Shown here: in pieces, positions 8,827 to 17,103 of the stretch
Numbering within the stretch: the stretch's first letter is position 1
Layout of the letters: each line of letters begins with the position of its first letter
From: Candidatus Mcinerneyibacterium aminivorans
Lineage (GTDB): Bacteria > Macinerneyibacteriota > Macinerneyibacteria > Macinerneyibacteriales > Macinerneyibacteriaceae
Direction: 5' to 3'
DNA length: 64,000 bases
NCBI GenBank assembly: GCA_008086245.1
Contig: VSIX01000058.1
Location: 1-64,000, forward strand
Position numbers and translations under genes: made by a program
Notes under the pieces: model-generated
The model's input: only the letters and a program-made list of their open reading frames with translations
What the model was told of the DNA's origin: nothing
The model's database searches: none

Positions 8827-9512
8827 ATTTCCTTCAATTTCCTAAATTCGCTTTCAGACAATTCTTTTATCATTCCCTCATTTAAGCCCTCAAGAGTTAT
8901 AGGACCATAAGAAATCCTTTTTAATTTTGTCACATCATTATTAAAATATCTTATCATCCTTTTTATCTCCCTTTTCCTTCCAGTATGAAGTTTTAATCTG
9001 TATTTTTTATGGTTTTTTGTTTCTACACTATCACATTTAAGCAAATCCTTCTTATCCTTTATTCCATTTTTCATTTTTTGAATTTCACTACTTGATAATT
9101 CAACTTCAGTATGAATTATATACTCTCTGGATACTTCATTTGAGGGATGGGTTAATTTATAAATCATATCTCCATCATTTGTTAAAAGCAACAGTCCGCT
9201 GCTATCTTTATCAAGCCTTCCGACATATGTATATTTCAAATACTCGCTTCCAATAAAATTATATATCGTTTTTGAATGTTTATCATCTTTAGAACAAACA
9301 TATCCTTCGGGTTTATAAAATTTGAAATATTTTTTAGTGTTTTTTGTAATTATTTCTCCATTTATTTCAACCCTATCAATGTCAGGATCAATTTGTCTAA
9401 TAAAGCTATCTGCGACTTCTCCATTTACTTTTATATTTGAATTTTTAATAAGCCTTTCGGCATCTCTTCTGGAAAAGGAAGTTGATGCTGCAACAAACTT
9501 TATTAGCTTCAT
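8823..9512 (-). CDS. rluB: Ribosomal large-subunit pseudouridine synthase, RluB/RsuA family
   Basis: A 229-residue pseudouridine synthase with an N-terminal S4 RNA-binding domain (residues 1-60, with FSRRDAERLIKNSNIKVNGE) and the RsuA-type catalytic core carrying YVGRLDKDSSGLLLLTNDGD, whose Asp is the nucleophile. The later segments YIIHTEVELSSSE and HTGRKREIKRM also match the family. Its place after scpA-scpB is the classic rluB context, which is why I favour RluB over RsuA or RluE/F; the exact rRNA site is inferred. Confidence 0.88.
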   Translation of the reverse strand: MKLIKFVAASTSFSRRDAERLIKNSNIKVNGEVADSFIRQIDPDIDRVEINGEIITKNTKKYFKFYKPEGYVCSKDDKHSKTIYNFIGSEYLKYTYVGRLDKDSSGLLLLTNDGDMIYKLTHPSNEVSREYIIHTEVELSSSEIQKMKNGIKDKKDLLKCDSVETKNHKKYRLKLHTGRKREIKRMIRYFNNDVTKLKRISYGPITLEGLNEGMIKELSESEFRKLKEI

Positions 9513-9513
9513 A

Positions 9514-10050
9514 TTATCCTATATCTTCCTCAATTTCAGACAATTCCGGTAAATCAGAAAGAGAATCAAGTCCAAAATATTCTAAAAATTTTGAAGTAGT
9601 TCCATACAAAAGGGGTCTTCCCGGAGAATCCTTTTGCCCAACAACTTTTATCATTTCCAGATCTATTAATTTGTTGAGAACATAGGTGGAATCAACATTT
9701 CTAACCATTTCTACTTCCATTCTGGTTACAGGCTGGTTATAGGCAACAATTGCAAGGGTTTCAAGTACTGATTTGGAAAGCTTGTAATCTTTTTTTATGC
9801 TGAATAGTTTTTTTAAATATTTTCCATATTCGGGATTGGACCTAAATTCATATCCTCCAGCCATCTTATAAATTTTAAACCCCCGGTCTTCTAATTCATA
9901 CTCTTCATTCAGCTCTTCAATCATATCCTTAATACTTTGCTTCCCTATCCCTTCTTCATCAACTATATCAGCAATTTTTTGTGGTTTGATGGGAGAAGGA
10001 GAGGTAAATATTAAGGCTTCTATTATTGGTTTGAATTCCTGTAAATCCAT
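9514..10050 (-). CDS. scpB: Segregation and condensation protein ScpB
   Basis: ScpB is the winged-helix kleisin-interacting subunit that works with ScpA and SMC in chromosome compaction. The 178-residue protein opens with FKPIIEALIFTSPSPIKPQK and carries the family core LSKSVLETLAIVAYNQPVTR followed by MEVEMVRNVDSTYVLNKLI and GRPLLYGTT. The start lies 28 bases inside the end of scpA, so the two are translationally linked. No smc gene is in the window. Confidence 0.94.
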   Translation of the reverse strand: MDLQEFKPIIEALIFTSPSPIKPQKIADIVDEEGIGKQSIKDMIEELNEEYELEDRGFKIYKMAGGYEFRSNPEYGKYLKKLFSIKKDYKLSKSVLETLAIVAYNQPVTRMEVEMVRNVDSTYVLNKLIDLEMIKVVGQKDSPGRPLLYGTTSKFLEYFGLDSLSDLPELSEIEEDIG

Positions 10051-10748
10051 ATGTCTCCAAATGCTTTACTTTGTTTAACTTTTAATATTTTTAATCTTGC
10101 AAGCTCCAATATCGCAAGAAAATAAACAACCACTTCCATTTTCGAATTACTTTTTTTTATTATTTCTGTCATTGTAATACTATCCTTGGCTTTAAAAAAC
10201 TTTTTAAAATAATTAATTTTTTCTTCAACTGTAAAATCATCTTTAATAACTTGATGAAAACTGGTATCATTCTGTTTTTTCATAAGTTCTTTATAATATC
10301 CCAGCATTTCATAAAAGGAAAAATCAAAAAAATATTTATTTTGGGTATATTTAGCAACATCTTTACTGGTATCCCTTTTGTGGGCATGTATCATATTATC
10401 TTCCAGATCCGAAAACTTTTTGGCTACCTCTTTGTATATCTTGTATTTTACCAGTTTTTCTACAAGTGCATCTTCAGGGTTTTCGACATCAATGTCATCT
10501 TCTGATACTTTCTCTACTGGAAGCAGCATCCTGGATTTTATATACATTAAAGTTGATGCCATAACCATAAATTCAGTTGCAATCTCCATATTAAGCTTTT
10601 TCATGGTGTTGAGATATTTTATATATTGATCTGCAATAATCGAAATCTTTATATCATAAATATCCATTTTATTTTTTTTTATTAAATAAAGAAGCAAATC
10701 TAACGGACCTTCAAAAACATCAAGTCTAACTTCAATTTTTTCCATCAT
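10023..10748 (-). CDS. scpA: Segregation and condensation protein ScpA
   Basis: The kleisin subunit that bridges the SMC heads. The N-terminal motif is VFEGPLDLLLYLIKKNKMDIYDI, followed by ATEFMVMASTLMYIKSRMLLP; the C-terminal winged helix includes VVYFLAILELARLKI. The length, 241 residues, is typical. It overlaps the response-regulator gene by about 15 bases upstream and scpB by 28 bases downstream. Two adjacent ATGs (10748 and 10745) follow an AGAAGAGA stretch; either could be used. Confidence 0.94.
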   Translation of the reverse strand: MMEKIEVRLDVFEGPLDLLLYLIKKNKMDIYDIKISIIADQYIKYLNTMKKLNMEIATEFMVMASTLMYIKSRMLLPVEKVSEDDIDVENPEDALVEKLVKYKIYKEVAKKFSDLEDNMIHAHKRDTSKDVAKYTQNKYFFDFSFYEMLGYYKELMKKQNDTSFHQVIKDDFTVEEKINYFKKFFKAKDSITMTEIIKKSNSKMEVVVYFLAILELARLKILKVKQSKAFGDIWIYRNSNQ

Positions 10749-11094
10749 TCTCTTCTATAATTTCTAATATTTCACCCATATTAAAGGGTTTTTTAATAAA
10801 ACCATCAAACAATTCTAAATCTTTTTGATCAAATTTCTCTTTATTCCAACCTGTAAAAAGAATAATTTTAATATTTTGATCATTGTTTTTTATTTTTTTA
10901 GCAACCGAAATACCATCTTCATCCGGTAATGAATAATCAAGAAATATATAATCAAATTTTAATCTATTATTTTTTAAAAATTCGAAAGCTTCTTCTCCAT
11001 TGCTAGCAATTTTATAATCAATATTTTTCATATCCAAAATTTCACAAAAAAAACGGCGGATATGTTCATCATCATCGACTATTAAAATTAGCAT
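10732..11094 (-). CDS. Stand-alone response regulator receiver domain
   Basis: A 120-residue CheY-like single-domain regulator. Acidic residues Asp7-Asp9, the phospho-acceptor Asp53 (in YIFLDYSLPDEDG), the conserved Thr81 and Lys101/102 (FIKKPF) are all present, so it should be phosphorylatable. There is no output domain and no histidine kinase nearby. It is embedded between ispF and scpA with overlaps at both ends, an unusual place for an orphan regulator. GGGAGAA precedes the ATG. Confidence 0.9.
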   Translation of the reverse strand: MLILIVDDDEHIRRFFCEILDMKNIDYKIASNGEEAFEFLKNNRLKFDYIFLDYSLPDEDGISVAKKIKNNDQNIKIILFTGWNKEKFDQKDLELFDGFIKKPFNMGEILEIIEENDGKN

Positions 11095-11567
11095 TTTTTC
11101 TCCCTGACAAGTGCATTAACAATAGAAGCGATCCCCTCTTTTCTTCCTATAAATCCCATACCTTCATTGCTTTTTGCCTTAATATTAATATTATTAGTTT
11201 CAATTTCCAGAACATCAGCTATGTTTTGTTTCATTTTTTCTGAATAAGGAGCAATTTTGGGGACCTCTGCAATTATAACAGAATCGATATTAATAATATT
11301 AAAATCTTTTGTTATCTTTTTTTTAACTCGTTCCAACAGATTTAAGCTTGAAATATCTTTAAATTCTTCATCGGTATCTGGAAAAAGTTTACCGATATCG
11401 GGTAGGGAACAGGCCCCAAGTAGAGCATCTATAACAGCATGTATTAAAACATCTGCGTCTGAATGTCCCTTTAACCCAAAAGAACAGTTAATATTAACCC
11501 CGCCCAAAAAAAGTTTTTCATTTTTATCAATTTTATGTGAATCATAACCTATTCCAATTTTATACAT
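11088..11567 (-). CDS. ispF: 2-C-methyl-D-erythritol 2,4-cyclodiphosphate synthase
   Basis: IspF cyclises CDP-methylerythritol 2-phosphate in the non-mevalonate isoprenoid pathway. The 159-residue protein starts MYKIGIGYDSHKID with the zinc-binding Asp-x-His, followed by GLKGHSDADVLIHAVIDALLGA and the C-terminal KSNEGMGFIGRKEGI. I use the ATG at 11567, preceded by AAAGGT, rather than an in-frame start at 11588 inside ispD. It overlaps the ispD stop by 8 bases. Confidence 0.95.
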   Translation of the reverse strand: MYKIGIGYDSHKIDKNEKLFLGGVNINCSFGLKGHSDADVLIHAVIDALLGACSLPDIGKLFPDTDEEFKDISSLNLLERVKKKITKDFNIINIDSVIIAEVPKIAPYSEKMKQNIADVLEIETNNINIKAKSNEGMGFIGRKEGIASIVNALVREKKC

Positions 11568-12240
11568 TAACTTTACCTTTTTTAACAAGCATTTTAGCTA
11601 TCTCATAATCAACAGGGGTTGTGATCTTAATATTTTCCTCTAAACCCATTATAATTGAAACCTCTTTATTTTTCAACTCAAAAAGATAGGAATCATCAGT
11701 AAAATTTATATTATTAAACTTTTCATACAAATTGAGAAGTTCTTTGTAATCAAAAAATTGAGGGGTTTGAACTGCTACAAGCTTTGATCTATCTAGGGTT
11801 TTAGAAACAACTCCATTCTCCACCTTTTTTATTGTATCCTTTAGGGGTATAGCAGGAATAACAGCACTATAATTTCTTAATTGCTTAATCCCTTTGTTTA
11901 TCAACTGTTCTTTAAAAAAAGGTCTAACTGAATCATGAATCAAAACACTTTCAACAGACTTCAGCATCTTTAGCCCATTTACTACAGAATCCTGTCTTCT
12001 ATTTCCACCATAAGCTATTTTAACATTTTTAATATTATTTTCTTTTAAAATTCTGCTAACAAATTTTTTATCTTCTTCTGGAATTACCAGAACATATTGA
12101 TCAATTGATTTTATATTCAAAAGTTTTTTTAAACTTATAATAAAAATTGATTCTCCATTTATCTTAAGATACTGTTTTTTTATATTACAATCCATTCTTC
12201 TGCCCGAACCACCGGCGAGAATAACTGCACCTAAATTCAT
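11560..12240 (-). CDS. ispD: 2-C-methyl-D-erythritol 4-phosphate cytidylyltransferase
   Basis: IspD makes CDP-methylerythritol from CTP and MEP. The N-terminal nucleotide-binding motif is VILAGGSGRRMDCNIKKQYL, the second signature is SVLIHDSVRPFFKEQLI, and KTLDRSKLVAVQTPQFFDY follows. Length 226 residues is typical. AAGGAG precedes the ATG by 5 bases. Its place directly before ispF is the usual bacterial arrangement. Confidence 0.95.
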   Translation of the reverse strand: MNLGAVILAGGSGRRMDCNIKKQYLKINGESIFIISLKKLLNIKSIDQYVLVIPEEDKKFVSRILKENNIKNVKIAYGGNRRQDSVVNGLKMLKSVESVLIHDSVRPFFKEQLINKGIKQLRNYSAVIPAIPLKDTIKKVENGVVSKTLDRSKLVAVQTPQFFDYKELLNLYEKFNNINFTDDSYLFELKNKEVSIIMGLEENIKITTPVDYEIAKMLVKKGKVNV

Positions 12241-12248
12241 ATTACTCC

Positions 12249-13607
12249 TTAAAATATTATATCGACAAGTTCTGTAATTGTCTTGGGTTTATATATTTTA
12301 ATATCCTTATAATCATTTTTCAAACTGATTTTCGGAATAAAAATATTTTCATAACCTATCTTTGCTGCTTCTCGAACCCTTTTTTTAATCAGGGGAACAG
12401 CTCTAATTTCTCCGGACAAACCAAGTTCTCCGATAAATATTGAATTTTTCTTAATATTTTTATCTAAAAGAGATGATATAATAGCTACTGCCATCCCAAG
12501 TCCAACTGCTGGTTCTCTGATTTTAAAACCTCCAACAATATTCAAGAATACATCGTATTTCCCAACCTGGTAGTTTAATCTTTTTTCAATTATAGCTAAA
12601 ATAATATTTAATAATTTTATATTTACTCCATTAGCTACTCTCTGGGGCATTGAATAAAAAGATTTACTAACGAGAGCCTGAACTTCCAAAAATATTGGTC
12701 TCATTCCCTCAATTATTGATACCATTGCGCTGCCGGACAAATCGGGAACATTTTCCATAAAAAAAGTAGAAGGGTTGGATACCTCAATAAGCCCCTCTTC
12801 TTTCATTACAAAAACACCTATTTCTCTTGTTGAACCAAACCTATTTTTTTGGCTTCTCAAAATTCTCCAGTGTTTCTTTTGCTCTCCTTCAAAAAATAAT
12901 ACCACATCTACCATATGTTCAAGAAGTTTAGGACCGGCTATGTTACCCGACTTCGTTACATGTCCAATAACTAAAACCACCTTGTTATAATCATGAGCTA
13001 TCTCTCTTAAACTAATTGTTGCATTTTTTATTTGACTAATGGTACCGGCTATACTGTCAACTTTTTCATCATATATAGTTTGAATTGAATCAATTATTAC
13101 AAAATCTGAATCGCTTTTTTTTATTAAATTATTTATTTTGTTTAATCTATCTTCGTTAGTTAACATTAAATCCTGCGAAACATCAAGTCTTAAAGATCTT
13201 TTCTTAATTTGTTCTACACTTTCTTCTGCAGAAATATAAAGAACTTTATGTTCATTTTTAATCAAAGAATCGGCCGCCTGAAGCATCAGGGTTGATTTTC
13301 CAATCCCAGGATCTCCAGAAAGAAGCAATATACTTTTCTGAAAGAATCCACCGCCCAGCACTCTATCAAGTTCCGAAATCCCCGTTGAATAAATCTGCTT
13401 GTTTTCACTAAAATCAATCTCATCAAGTCTTTTTATCCCCATGGATTTTTTATTTTTTGATGGGGAGCTGCTTCTTTTCTTTCCCTTAATAACAATCTGT
13501 TCTTCTACAGTGCCCCACATGCCGCATTCCTGACATTTTCCCAACCACCGGCTGTATTCCTTCCCACAATTATTACATATATAAACTTTTTTTTCTTTTT
13601 TAGCCAT
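12249..13607 (-). CDS. radA: DNA repair protein RadA
   Basis: RadA is a RecA-like branch-migration ATPase in recombination. The 452-residue protein has an N-terminal four-Cys zinc finger (YICNNCGKEYSRW and GKCQECGMWGT), Walker A GDPGIGKST near residue 97, the RadA-specific KNRFGSTREIGVF near 255, and a C-terminal Lon-protease-like domain with VGGFKIREPAVGLGMAVAI and IFIGELGLSGEIRAVP. The start codon is 2 bases after the mlaD stop and no clear Shine-Dalgarno is visible, so translation may be coupled. Confidence 0.96.
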   Translation of the reverse strand: MAKKEKKVYICNNCGKEYSRWLGKCQECGMWGTVEEQIVIKGKKRSSSPSKNKKSMGIKRLDEIDFSENKQIYSTGISELDRVLGGGFFQKSILLLSGDPGIGKSTLMLQAADSLIKNEHKVLYISAEESVEQIKKRSLRLDVSQDLMLTNEDRLNKINNLIKKSDSDFVIIDSIQTIYDEKVDSIAGTISQIKNATISLREIAHDYNKVVLVIGHVTKSGNIAGPKLLEHMVDVVLFFEGEQKKHWRILRSQKNRFGSTREIGVFVMKEEGLIEVSNPSTFFMENVPDLSGSAMVSIIEGMRPIFLEVQALVSKSFYSMPQRVANGVNIKLLNIILAIIEKRLNYQVGKYDVFLNIVGGFKIREPAVGLGMAVAIISSLLDKNIKKNSIFIGELGLSGEIRAVPLIKKRVREAAKIGYENIFIPKISLKNDYKDIKIYKPKTITELVDIIF

Positions 13608-13608
13608 A

Positions 13609-14520
13609 TTAAAATATTTTTAATTCAAAATATTTTTTTGGATTTTTCTTTATATCTTCAATTAAATCTTTTAACTCTTTGCTTGCTTCATTTATATTAT
13701 TATATACTTCTTCATTTTTCATTAATTTCCCCGCAGTTCCCTTACCTTCACCCATTTCTTCCATATTTTTGCTTAATTTTTCCAAATTTCTGGCAATTTT
13801 ATCAACATTTTCAATTATTTTACTTATTTTCTGTGATTTTCCTTCAAATCCTTTATCCAGCTCATCTGAGATATTTCTTAAATTACCGGCAATTTCTGGA
13901 AGAGATTCCGAACTTTTTCTAAAATTATCAGTTGTTCTTTTGATATTTGATCTATTTTCTTTTAACATTATATCCAGCTGATTCATAACATTTTCCACAC
14001 TTTTAAATGAATCTACCAACACCTCAAAAGTTTCTTCATTTAACAGTCTTCTTAAGGTTTTCAGGATTTCCTGCAGATCATCTGCAAGTGCTTTTCCCTT
14101 TGAATACAGCTCTTCAGTACTTAATGGGTCCACCCCGACTACTGTTGCATTTTCAGGTAAATAAGGCGCCTTACTACTCCCAGGAGAAATTTCTACATAT
14201 TTTTCACCCAAAAGTCCCAGGGTATTAATATAAAATCTCGCATTTTCTCTAAATTTTATATCCTCTTTAATCCATAATTTAACAAGAATATAAACCTGCT
14301 CTTTCTGGGTATACTGCATTTTTACTTTTTCTACATTTCCAACATTTACTCCTGCCAATCTAACGGGAGCATTTTCACTTAGCCCTCCGGTAAAATTATA
14401 TTTAACATATATATTATATCCCTCTCTAAAAAGTTTAACTTCACCAAATAAAAAAAATACCAAAAACAAAAGAATTACACCAATACTTACAAAAATCCCC
14501 CACTTTTTTTCCTTTGTCAT
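13609..14520 (-). CDS. mlaD: MlaD/MCE-domain lipid transport protein
   Basis: The substrate-binding MCE protein of the Mla-type ABC system that moves phospholipids between inner and outer membranes. Residues 6-27 form a single N-terminal membrane anchor. The MCE domain follows (about 35-115), with GGLSENAPVRLAGVNVGNV and the GLLGEKYVEISPG motif. The remaining 190 residues are predominantly helical and include AGKLMKNEEVYNNI, as in longer MCE proteins. The ATG at 14520 is chosen because GGAAGGTGG lies in front; an upstream GTG would add three residues. Confidence 0.9.
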   Translation of the reverse strand: MTKEKKWGIFVSIGVILLFLVFFLFGEVKLFREGYNIYVKYNFTGGLSENAPVRLAGVNVGNVEKVKMQYTQKEQVYILVKLWIKEDIKFRENARFYINTLGLLGEKYVEISPGSSKAPYLPENATVVGVDPLSTEELYSKGKALADDLQEILKTLRRLLNEETFEVLVDSFKSVENVMNQLDIMLKENRSNIKRTTDNFRKSSESLPEIAGNLRNISDELDKGFEGKSQKISKIIENVDKIARNLEKLSKNMEEMGEGKGTAGKLMKNEEVYNNINEASKELKDLIEDIKKNPKKYFELKIF

Positions 14521-14534
14521 TGCTTCCACCTTCC

Positions 14535-15275
14535 TTAACTATTAATTGACATTCTGTTTATAAAATTATTTACATGTTTATCTTTGCATTTTTTTATTTG
14601 TGACTCTGTACCCTCAAAAACAATTTTACCTCCATAAAGCATGCATATTGTATCTGATATTTTATAAACAGATTGCATATCATGAGAAACTACAATTGTT
14701 AAAATATTTAAATCCCTATTTAGTTTCAAAATAATATCATCAATCGTTGCTGACATAACTGGGTCCAGTCCTGTTGTTGGCTCATCATATAAGATATACT
14801 CAGGTTCTTTTATTATTGCACGTGCAAGAGCAACCCTCTTTTTCATCCCCCCGCTTAATTCTGAAGGTTTTTTATATTCGATATTTTTAAGACCGACACG
14901 GGCAAGCACTTCTTTAACTTTTTCTTTAATATCATAATCTTCAGGATTCTTTTTGGTCCCCCAAACTACAGGAAATGCAACATTCTCAAGAATATTTAAT
15001 GAATCAAATAGAGCTCCCCCCTGAAACAAATAACTAAACTTTTCTCGTATTTTTTTCATTTTTTCTTCTTCAATATCTGTTATATCCTGATTATCAACAT
15101 ATACTCTCCCCATATCGGGTTTAAATAAACCCACAAGGTGTTTAAGAAACACACTTTTTCCTGAACCGCTCTGGCCTATTATCGTAGTAATTTTTCCCTT
15201 TTCAAATGTCAAATCAATTCCATTTAAAACTTTATTTTTACCAAACGATTTATGTAAATTTTCTACTTTAATCAT
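14535..15275 (-). CDS. mlaF: Mla-type ABC transporter ATP-binding protein
   Basis: A 246-residue ABC ATPase with Walker A IIGQSGSGKS, a Q-loop in FSYLFQGGALFDSL, the signature ELSGGMKKRVALARAI, Walker B YILYDEPTTGLDP and the switch His in VVSHDM. The GGALFDSLNILENVAFP segment is characteristic of MlaF-type ATPases. It starts 4 bases after the mlaE stop with GGATGATATT before the ATG. With MlaE and MlaD it should power phospholipid trafficking; mlaB and mlaC homologues are absent here. Confidence 0.93.
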   Translation of the reverse strand: MIKVENLHKSFGKNKVLNGIDLTFEKGKITTIIGQSGSGKSVFLKHLVGLFKPDMGRVYVDNQDITDIEEEKMKKIREKFSYLFQGGALFDSLNILENVAFPVVWGTKKNPEDYDIKEKVKEVLARVGLKNIEYKKPSELSGGMKKRVALARAIIKEPEYILYDEPTTGLDPVMSATIDDIILKLNRDLNILTIVVSHDMQSVYKISDTICMLYGGKIVFEGTESQIKKCKDKHVNNFINRMSINS

Positions 15276-15279
15276 AATA

Positions 15280-16032
15280 TCATCCAAAAAATAATGCAGT
15301 TAGAAAATAATCAACTAAAAGAATTAAAACTGAAGCATAAACCACCGCATTTGTGGTAGATTTTCCAACTCCCTCAGCTCCACCTTCGGTTGTATAACCA
15401 AAAAAAGCACCCACCATTACAATAACCTGCGAGAAAAATAAACTTTTTATTAATCCCGATAAAATATCCATAGTAACTACATGAAACTGAATCTTATCTA
15501 TATATCGAAGCAAACTCATATCTAAAATATTATAAGAAACCAAAAAGCCGCTAAAAATTGCAATGGCATCTGCAAAAACTGTCAGTAAAGGAACCATTAA
15601 AATAGCTGCTATCAATCTTGGAGCAACAAGATAGTTTAATGGGTCAACCGACATCAGCTTTAAGGCGTCAATTTGTTCTGATATTTTCATTGATCCAATT
15701 TCAGCTGCAATTGCTGAACTTAAACGACCTGCCAGAATCAAAGCTGCAAACACGGGACCGAGTTCTCTTGTAACCGCTACACCGACAATTCCCCCTACAT
15801 TAACCTCCAACCCATACTTCCTCAATTCATAAATAAGCTGATATGTCATTATTAATCCCATAAAAGATGAAGTTAAGGCAACAATAGGAAAGGACTTGAT
15901 ACTCATTTCATATAAATCTTTGAAAATATTTTTAAATTTAGGCCAGGGAAATACCGATTTATAGGCTTTTCTGGCAAAAATTGCGAAATTTCCAATATTG
16001 TGAAAGTACCGATTAATTTTTTCCATTTTCAT
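15280..16032 (-). CDS. mlaE: Mla-type ABC transporter permease
   Basis: A 250-residue integral membrane permease with the MlaE-family pattern FPIVALTSSFMGLIMTYQ, TRELGPVFAALILAGRLSSAIAAEIGSMK, EQIDALKLMSVDPLNYLVAPR and the C-terminal GAFFGYTTEGGAEGVGKSTTNAVVYAS. About five to six membrane helices. It is the first gene of the long leftward operon. The ATG at 16032 lies only 6 bases after a perfect-looking promoter -10 and has no Shine-Dalgarno, so initiation may be leaderless; the ATG at 16026 is the alternative. Confidence 0.92.
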   Translation of the reverse strand: MKMEKINRYFHNIGNFAIFARKAYKSVFPWPKFKNIFKDLYEMSIKSFPIVALTSSFMGLIMTYQLIYELRKYGLEVNVGGIVGVAVTRELGPVFAALILAGRLSSAIAAEIGSMKISEQIDALKLMSVDPLNYLVAPRLIAAILMVPLLTVFADAIAIFSGFLVSYNILDMSLLRYIDKIQFHVVTMDILSGLIKSLFFSQVIVMVGAFFGYTTEGGAEGVGKSTTNAVVYASVLILLVDYFLTALFFG

Positions 16033-16038
16033 AACCAA

Positions 16039-16067
16039 ATAATATAACAAATATTAACATATGTCAA
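16039..16067 (-). promoter_or_regulatory. Promoter of the mlaE-secG operon
   Basis: Read on the minus strand, TTGACA (16067-16062), a 17-base spacer and TATTAT (16044-16039) form a near-consensus housekeeping promoter. A start about 7 bases downstream falls on the A of the mlaE ATG. Confidence 0.75.
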
Positions 16068-16074
16068 TTCAAGC

Positions 16075-16102
16075 TTGATTATTAATATATTTTGATTATA
16101 AT
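16075..16102 (+). promoter_or_regulatory. Divergent promoter of the 97-aa membrane protein gene
   Basis: TTGATT (16075-16080), a 16-base spacer and a perfect TATAAT (16097-16102). Only 8 bases separate the -10 from the ATG at 16111, so the transcript would start at or next to the start codon. Its -35 lies 7 bases from the -35 of the divergent mlaE promoter. Confidence 0.7.
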
Positions 16103-16110
16103 TTTTAAAT

Positions 16111-16404
16111 ATGAAAGAGCAATTATTTGCGGATAACTCACTTTATTTTTTAATTATTTCCATAATAGCTTTTATATTCTTTTATTTACAGATCCTTGTA
16201 AATGCACAAAAAGATAATTCAAAAAAAATTAAAAAATTGCTATTTATACCATTTTATTTTTATTTCTATTTAACAGCAAAAATTAAAAAACACAACAACA
16301 AACTTATATTAATAGGAATAACAATATCTTTGTTACTGATTCTATTTTTTGGTTATGAATATATTAATCATATTACAGAACAAAAAGAAGCTATCCCCCA
16401 CTAG
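16111..16404 (+). CDS. Small two-helix membrane protein, unknown function
   Basis: A 97-residue protein with two hydrophobic segments (about residues 12-30 and 65-83) separated by a Lys-rich, Phe/Tyr-rich loop containing KKLLFIPFYFYFYLTAKIKK. I recognise no family. There is no Shine-Dalgarno, but a strong promoter abuts the ATG, which supports expression as a leaderless message. The 3' end overlaps the end of the convergent HAD gene by 14 bases. It is divergent from mlaE; any link to lipid transport is only positional. Confidence 0.55.
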   Translation: MKEQLFADNSLYFLIISIIAFIFFYLQILVNAQKDNSKKIKKLLFIPFYFYFYLTAKIKKHNNKLILIGITISLLLILFFGYEYINHITEQKEAIPH

Positions 16405-17053
16405 AATAATTACCTAAAATGTCCTTTATTTCAATTAAATCATAAATGTAATGATCTGCCTTTCCTTCGAGATTTTCATCCTTATAAGTATATTTATCAA
16501 AAATTGCGGCGGTTTTTATCCCCAGAGAAGAAGCAGTTTTTATACTTTCCATTATATCATCAATCAATAATATATTTTTATATTCAACATTTAAATCTTT
16601 ACAAATCTGTCTATAAATATTTGGAGAATTCTTTCCTTTTTCAACTTCACATCCGGTAATAACTTTTTTAAAATATCTATCTATCTTTTTTTGTTTTAGA
16701 AAACTATTTATAATTTGTTTATGATTTGAACTTGCAATACATATTATTTTATTTTTTTTATAGAGATATTTTATAATTTTTATAGCATTTTTTTTAAAAG
16801 AGACCTTAGTACGATAAAGTTTTTTACTTAAACTTAACCATTCCTTTTTAATATCATCAATAGATTCATCAAGATTGAATCTATCCTTAAAATAATAAGC
16901 CGTTTCAGTAAAACTCAATCCAGATATATTGTTTTGCAGATTTTGAGGAACTTTAATTTCTCGGTTTTTTAAAAACTGTCTGTCAACTTCCTGCCAGACC
17001 CACATCGAATCAACTAAAGTTCCATCAAAATCAAAAATTATTAATTCTATCAT
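16391..17053 (-). CDS. HAD-family hydrolase, beta-phosphoglucomutase-like
   Basis: A 220-residue HAD subfamily IA protein: motif I FDFDGTLVDS (Asp8, Asp10), a helical cap up to about residue 85, motif II IASSNHK near 108, the Lys of EKGKNSPNIYRQI near 144, and motif IV LLIDDIMESIKTA near 165. The SP-type motif after the Lys resembles the beta-phosphoglucomutase and phosphatase group, but the substrate is not determinable. It lies leftwards of the lipoprotein gene, separated by a short terminator-like hairpin. Confidence 0.8.
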   Translation of the reverse strand: MIELIIFDFDGTLVDSMWVWQEVDRQFLKNREIKVPQNLQNNISGLSFTETAYYFKDRFNLDESIDDIKKEWLSLSKKLYRTKVSFKKNAIKIIKYLYKKNKIICIASSNHKQIINSFLKQKKIDRYFKKVITGCEVEKGKNSPNIYRQICKDLNVEYKNILLIDDIMESIKTASSLGIKTAAIFDKYTYKDENLEGKADHYIYDLIEIKDILGNYSSGG

Positions 17054-17085
17054 TTTTCCCCATTATATATGAAGAAAATGGGAAA

Positions 17086-17103
17086 GAGAGGGGGAAACCT
17101 CTC
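17086..17103 (-). terminator. Possible terminator after the lipoprotein gene
   Basis: On the minus strand, GAGAGG and CCTCTC form a 6-base stem with a 6-base loop, starting at the lipoprotein stop codon and followed by TTTCCCATTTTC. It is short, so termination may be partial. Confidence 0.4.
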
